Assembly (NCBI RefSeq): GCF_022174665.1
Contig: NZ_CP076562.1
Coordinates: forward strand, 1,364,001-1,428,000
Origin: Eubacterium sp. MSJ-33
Lineage (GTDB): Bacteria > Bacillota > Clostridia > Lachnospirales > Lachnospiraceae
Direction: 5' to 3'
Length of the DNA stretch: 64,000 nt
The notes under the pieces are model-generated. The model was not told the DNA's origin. It saw only the letters and a list, made by a program, of their open reading frames with translations, and made no database searches. This document shows positions 59,882 to 64,000 of this stretch, piece by piece. The number at the start of each line of letters is the position of its first letter. Position 1 is the stretch's first letter. Both the position numbers and the translations under genes were made by a program.

Positions 59882-61198
59882 TTAAATTAAAACATTACCC
59901 AATTCATTAAACTTCTCGCACATCTGAACTTCTTCTGTGTCTAAATATACAATGTTTTCCTTTTTTATATCAAATAATTGAATTGACTTTTCGTTTGACA
60001 GCACTTGATCTAGCAAAAACCAAAGTTTCCCCTTCAAATTCGCATGCATAAGACACATATCTTTTGTGCTATTTGGCACAGCGGAATATGATTTTTGTTT
60101 CAAAGTGCTAATATATTTCATTAAATCACTTCCAAACGCAATAACCAAATCTGTATATTCTGTATGATCAATTTGAGGTATCCATTCCAACGATTCATAT
60201 CTTTTTAAGTTTGATCCGTTATCCATTTTTTCATTTATTTTATATTTCATCAATCCCCATATAAACTCAAACAACAATACCTCGCCTGGTTGTTTTTTAT
60301 GTTTTCCATTGCACAGGCCATGTATCATATCTATTTTTTCAATCAATTTATCTATATTTCTAATGTCTATTCTCGATAATTCAATTAATTTTAACACAAT
60401 TGGACAACATTCTGCTAAATTCTCAAAATCATAAAAATAGTATCCATAATTATTCAATATTTGATTCTGAACTTTACCACTGTCTAGCTTTATACGAAAG
60501 GCAATAAATTTTCTAAGATATCGTTCAGTATCAACTTTCTCACCATAAATTTCTTTCACTGAATGTTCCAACTGTATACTATCAATTGCCAACAGAACAA
60601 TCACATTATTCAATCCCTCAAACATATGATGTAAACGTTCTAACACCTTAATTGCATATTCTGGCATACATCGATCCAATTCATCAACCACTAATAATAC
60701 AGTCTTGTCTTTAGCTAATTCGCTAATTTTATTTCTCGTATAATCAAGGGTTGTCTTAAATCCAAACATCTCATCAAATTGAAATTGTTCTTTTTTCGAT
60801 ATGTTATCATGTGTTTCTACTAAATCTATACCTATTTTATTTTTAACTATCTGACCTGCAATCTCTTTAATAACTTTTTGAGCTTTCTCTTTCTCAGATT
60901 TTCCTCCACATTTGTCCAACATCGCTGACACAATTGCAACCGCTGGTTCCTCATAATAATCATACTGCCAGCAATTATAATGGAACACATAAAAACGATC
61001 ATCATTTGTTCCTTCTTTTTGAAGTCCCACTAACTTCTTTTCTAACTGTTCCAGTATATATGTTTTACCATACCCCCACTTACCATCAAGCGCAAATACT
61101 CGCCCCTGTTTTTGTTCAGATAAGAGCACTAAAATTTGCTCTATATCGCTCATAATCTTTGCCCTGTCCAAAATATCAATTTTTTCTGTCTGTGACAT
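59882..61198 (-). CDS. KAP-family P-loop NTPase
   Basis: The 438-residue protein has Walker A ALDGKWGYGKTYIL near residue 38 and Walker B VLLVVDELDRCMPE, the KAP signature DELDRC. It lacks the usual membrane insertion, which the downstream two-helix protein may supply. KAP NTPases include PifA-type phage-exclusion proteins, and this one lies next to a restriction locus. The ATG at 61198 follows AAGGAGGAG. A longer frame to 61288 lacks a site. Confidence 0.85.
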   Translation of the reverse strand: MSQTEKIDILDRAKIMSDIEQILVLLSEQKQGRVFALDGKWGYGKTYILEQLEKKLVGLQKEGTNDDRFYVFHYNCWQYDYYEEPAVAIVSAMLDKCGGKSEKEKAQKVIKEIAGQIVKNKIGIDLVETHDNISKKEQFQFDEMFGFKTTLDYTRNKISELAKDKTVLLVVDELDRCMPEYAIKVLERLHHMFEGLNNVIVLLAIDSIQLEHSVKEIYGEKVDTERYLRKFIAFRIKLDSGKVQNQILNNYGYYFYDFENLAECCPIVLKLIELSRIDIRNIDKLIEKIDMIHGLCNGKHKKQPGEVLLFEFIWGLMKYKINEKMDNGSNLKRYESLEWIPQIDHTEYTDLVIAFGSDLMKYISTLKQKSYSAVPNSTKDMCLMHANLKGKLWFLLDQVLSNEKSIQLFDIKKENIVYLDTEEVQMCEKFNELGNVLI

Positions 61199-61445
61199 AT
61201 TCTCCTCCTTATAACTAACTTTTCTATTTCTAATATCATGGATTAAGTAACAGAAACTAAGACATATGCCAGAAAAACTATATAACACAAATCCCCATTT
61301 AGTTATATATCCCCATTAACCAAAATCCATATATTTATATTACAATATTCTACAAAAAATACAAGATTAAACTCCGATACGACACGATTTAATTTAATAC
61401 ATTCATACAGCGACGTGCACCACTATCAAAAAGGAGGTTTTACAA

Positions 61446-62375
61446 ATGAACACACCAACATCCAGAAATCCAATGCTGTTTTGTGATTACTACAAGCAAT
61501 GGATCAACGTATACAAAGAAGGAGCGATCCGTCCGGTCACCATGAGCAAATACAACATGGCGCATCAATGGCTGTTAAAGCTGGCTCCCGATCTGTCGAT
61601 TTCCGAACTGGATCGGATTTCTTATCAGAAAATATTAAATGAATATGCAGAAGAACATGAGCATCAGACAACGATGGATTTTCACCACCATGTGAAATGT
61701 GCCATTTTAGATGCCGTAGATGAGGGGCTGATTCCGCGAGATCCAACCCGGAAAGCGATCATCAAAGGCAAAAAGCCACGTGAGAAAAAGCAGAAATTTC
61801 TCAATCAGTTTGAGCTTCACAAACTAATCGAAGACCTTGATCTAGGGCCGGAAGTATCATGGGATTGGTTCATCCTTCTGGTTGCCAAAACCGGAATGCG
61901 GTTTTCCGAAGCGCTTGCATTGACGCCGAGGGATTTTGATTTTTCACGGCAAATACTGACGATTTCCAAGACATGGGATTACAAAGGAAATGGCGGTTTC
62001 CTGCCAACCAAGAATCAATCGTCTGTCCGAAAGATACAGATTGACTGGTTAACCGTTATGCAATTTGCCGGACTGGTGAAAAAACTCCCGGAAGATGAAC
62101 CGATCTTCGCAAAAGGGAAAATATATAATTCCACCTTGAACGGAATATTGGAACGACATTGCAAAAATGCCAGAATCCCCGTCATCTCTATCCACGGTTT
62201 ACGTCATACCCATGCCTCGCTCATGCTTTTCGCCGGCGTTTCCATCGCCAGTGTGGCAAGGCGCCTCGGACATGCCAGCATGACGACCACTCAGAAAACC
62301 TATTTGCACATTATTCAGGAATTGGAAAGCAAGGACATTGACATCATCATGCGATCCCTTGCGAACCTGAATTAA
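61446..62375 (+). CDS. Tyrosine recombinase next to a type I restriction locus
   Basis: The 309-residue recombinase has a SAM-like N-terminal domain and the catalytic residues in TGMRFSEALAL, HGLRHTHASL, LGHAS and KTYLHI. Recombinases in this position often invert hsdS specificity genes of type I systems, causing phase variation. The hsdS genes would lie beyond the right edge. AAGGAGGTTT precedes the ATG. It could instead belong to an old mobile element. Confidence 0.85.
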   Translation: MNTPTSRNPMLFCDYYKQWINVYKEGAIRPVTMSKYNMAHQWLLKLAPDLSISELDRISYQKILNEYAEEHEHQTTMDFHHHVKCAILDAVDEGLIPRDPTRKAIIKGKKPREKKQKFLNQFELHKLIEDLDLGPEVSWDWFILLVAKTGMRFSEALALTPRDFDFSRQILTISKTWDYKGNGGFLPTKNQSSVRKIQIDWLTVMQFAGLVKKLPEDEPIFAKGKIYNSTLNGILERHCKNARIPVISIHGLRHTHASLMLFAGVSIASVARRLGHASMTTTQKTYLHIIQELESKDIDIIMRSLANLN

Positions 62376-62415
62376 ACTACTTCGCATCCAAATACGCACG
62401 TCGATTTATAATAAA

Positions 62416-62446
62416 ACTGGGAATACCATCCATAGATATTCCCAGT
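62416..62446. terminator. Bidirectional terminator between recombinase and hsdR
   Basis: ACTGGGAATA pairs perfectly with TATTCCCAGT between two convergent genes, with an A/T-run on the left side. Confidence 0.8.
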
Positions 62447-62518
62447 CTATTCCAGCCTATCAATTTCTCATTCGTCGTTTGCAGAAAGCGTCCTATATAT
62501 CCGCATCCCGACATTTCA

Positions 62519-64000
62519 TCAATCGCGCAGTGGCAATACATTCTCCATCAGATCATGCTTGAATTTCTCCACTATGATCTTACGGAACTTGAATTTCGGC
62601 ATAGGTTCCTCGACGCATTCCTTATAGGATGCATACGCACGATCCTTGAAAGTGTTTTCATTTGCCATCTCGCCATCCCGGTAATTATACACTTCATAAC
62701 GCACATCGTCCTCATTCAGATTCCACAGCTTCGCAAATGTCTTGATTTCCGTATCAATCGCATCATAGCGCATCTGGTTGACAACCACTGCGATATCCTG
62801 ACCTTTGTACCGATCTTTGTCCTGTTCGATATTATCAATCACCTGCTCCAACAGTTCACCGAGCTTCTGATTATCCTCGGCAAATTCCTTCGAAATCTCG
62901 CGCAGCGCCAGGATGTTCTTCGCAAATATCGCATCCTGAAAATCGTTGTTCGACTGATCCAGATAATTCACCAATCCCTGCAACAGCTCGACAATATACT
63001 CAAAATCCACCCGCATCTTGCTGTACGCAATCAGATCATAGTCGTCCATAACCGGATCATCTGTTTCCGTTTCATCCTTCGGTTTCTTCAACTCTTCCAT
63101 AACATTTTTATACATTGCCGCATAATTTTCATATTCCTCCTGCGAGAAATCATAGTCTGCAAGCAACTCTTCCCGATATCTGGAAAATGCTTTCAAATGC
63201 GCAAAATTCTTATCCAAACCACGGAATACGTAAATAAACGATTTCTGTTGCTCTGGCGATAACTGGTTAATCTCTTCCTGAGTTCGTCCCAGTGCATGAA
63301 TCGTCTTTACAGCAATCGAAAACGCCTCGCGCACACTCTCCCAATCTTCGGAAATTGCAACACTTTCTCCACCTCTGGAATATAATTCCAACGCCCGATC
63401 GATTTCCTTCTTAAATTCCTTTGGTGATTGAAATGTTACAACCTGTCCATATGTCTTATTCGCATCAAACAAACGATTCGTTCTTGAAAAAGCCTGTATG
63501 ATATCCTGTGGGCTCATCGGCGATCTATCCATATACAAGGTGGACAGACATGGAGCATCAAATCCCGTCAACAAACGATTGACAACGATAACCAGATCCA
63601 ACTGCTGACTCCGCTCCATATAACGTTTTTCCTTTCGAGCCAGACGATCATTCAGATTACTATTATACGCGTTGATATTCTCCACGTCATAATGTGTGCC
63701 AAACATCTCATTGTAATCTTGCAGGGACTCGCGCATTTTATCCTGATTCACCGTTGATGCCTCATCATTTTCCGTCACGGAATATGTAATTGCAAATTTC
63801 GGAAAATCAGGAACTACCTTGCAAATCTCCTCATTTATCTTTAATGCATCTTTGCCCGCTTTGATCCGTTTCAACAACTCATAATAACGCTGTGCTTTCG
63901 CGATGGATCCAACTGTCAGGATACCTTCGTAGGTTCTTCCCTTGCCGTTCTGCATGCCTAATTTCGTATAAGACTGATTGAGCACCACATCCAGAACCTG
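62519..64000 (-). CDS. hsdR: Type I restriction enzyme HsdR, C-terminal part
   Basis: The last 493 residues of the motor/nuclease subunit are present and the gene runs off the right edge. The visible part holds the late helicase motifs LTGFDAPCLSTLYMDRS and QAFSRTNRL, then the helical C-terminal region that contacts the methyltransferase. The missing N-terminal part would carry the nuclease and Walker A site. HsdR cuts DNA lacking the host modification pattern after translocation. Confidence 0.92.
   Translation of the reverse strand, partial: QVLDVVLNQSYTKLGMQNGKGRTYEGILTVGSIAKAQRYYELLKRIKAGKDALKINEEICKVVPDFPKFAITYSVTENDEASTVNQDKMRESLQDYNEMFGTHYDVENINAYNSNLNDRLARKEKRYMERSQQLDLVIVVNRLLTGFDAPCLSTLYMDRSPMSPQDIIQAFSRTNRLFDANKTYGQVVTFQSPKEFKKEIDRALELYSRGGESVAISEDWESVREAFSIAVKTIHALGRTQEEINQLSPEQQKSFIYVFRGLDKNFAHLKAFSRYREELLADYDFSQEEYENYAAMYKNVMEELKKPKDETETDDPVMDDYDLIAYSKMRVDFEYIVELLQGLVNYLDQSNNDFQDAIFAKNILALREISKEFAEDNQKLGELLEQVIDNIEQDKDRYKGQDIAVVVNQMRYDAIDTEIKTFAKLWNLNEDDVRYEVYNYRDGEMANENTFKDRAYASYKECVEEPMPKFKFRKIIVEKFKHDLMENVLPLRD

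Overview
The window looks like a chromosomal segment of a gut-type Lachnospiraceae (Clostridia, Bacillota). The reasons are strong AGGAGG-type ribosome sites, an FMN riboswitch before ribD, the cdaA-ybbR pair, DUF4317 and DUF6512 proteins, a TM1266-family hydrogenase regulator, a pair of GH94-type phosphorylases and a Lachnospiraceae-style mobilizable element. Assignment to a genus is not possible from this sequence alone. Layout. 0-5.6 kb: the end of a riboflavin locus (ribD under an FMN riboswitch), a sirtuin, the c-di-AMP synthase CdaA with its regulator CdaR, and two membrane proteins of unknown function. 5.6-13.7 kb: an eight-gene minus-strand operon for a cell-surface glycopolymer (initiating sugar-phosphate transferase, cytidylyltransferase, epimerase/reductase, ABC exporter, two CDP-glycerol-type polyol-phosphate transferases, GT2) behind a near-consensus promoter. 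13.7-20.3 kb: two large GH94-type beta-glucan phosphorylases with a cupin, and a 213-nt long inverted repeat between them. 20.3-25.8 kb: an SsuABC-type ABC importer, a TM1266 protein, and an ArsR regulator with a P1B metal ATPase and a detached HMA metal chaperone. 25.8-38.6 kb: housekeeping and transport genes (OPT transporter, cytidylate-kinase-like protein, P-type ATPase, MATE, dtd, DUF6512, YoaK, alanine racemase, DUF4317, DUF234-type ATPase) with a 64-bp tandem repeat. 38.8-56.4 kb: an integrative mobilizable element of about 17.4 kb inserted in the 3' half of a tRNA-Trp gene, bounded by 100-bp direct repeats. 56.4-64 kb: small housekeeping genes, then a defence-like cluster (KAP NTPase with a membrane partner, tyrosine recombinase, type I restriction subunit HsdR running off the right edge). 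The mobile element carries tyrosine integrase, excisionase, a MOBQ-type MobA/MobL relaxase with its oriT, a VirD4-type coupling protein, an ArdC-like antirestriction protein, DUF5688/DUF3847/DUF2815/DUF6017 proteins, a winged-helix replication-type protein followed by five 14-bp iterons, an orphan N6-adenine methyltransferase, and a reverse transcriptase packed into the operon without any intron. No VirB4-type motor is present, so it should rely on a helper conjugation system. The most striking observation is that three genes of this element are interrupted only by in-frame TGA codons (three in the relaxase, one in the ArdC-like gene, one in a helix-turn-helix gene). The reading frame is never lost, and in the relaxase and ArdC gene the TGA sits where relatives have tryptophan or another aromatic residue. 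Flanking chromosomal genes use TGA as a normal stop. The element therefore looks as though it came from, or depends on, UGA-to-tryptophan decoding, and it sits in a tRNA-Trp gene. The element also carries a perfect 52-nt inverted pair. One copy has a promoter and a terminator, like a small RNA gene, and its promoter shares an operator-like box with the promoter in front of the DUF2815-RT genes.
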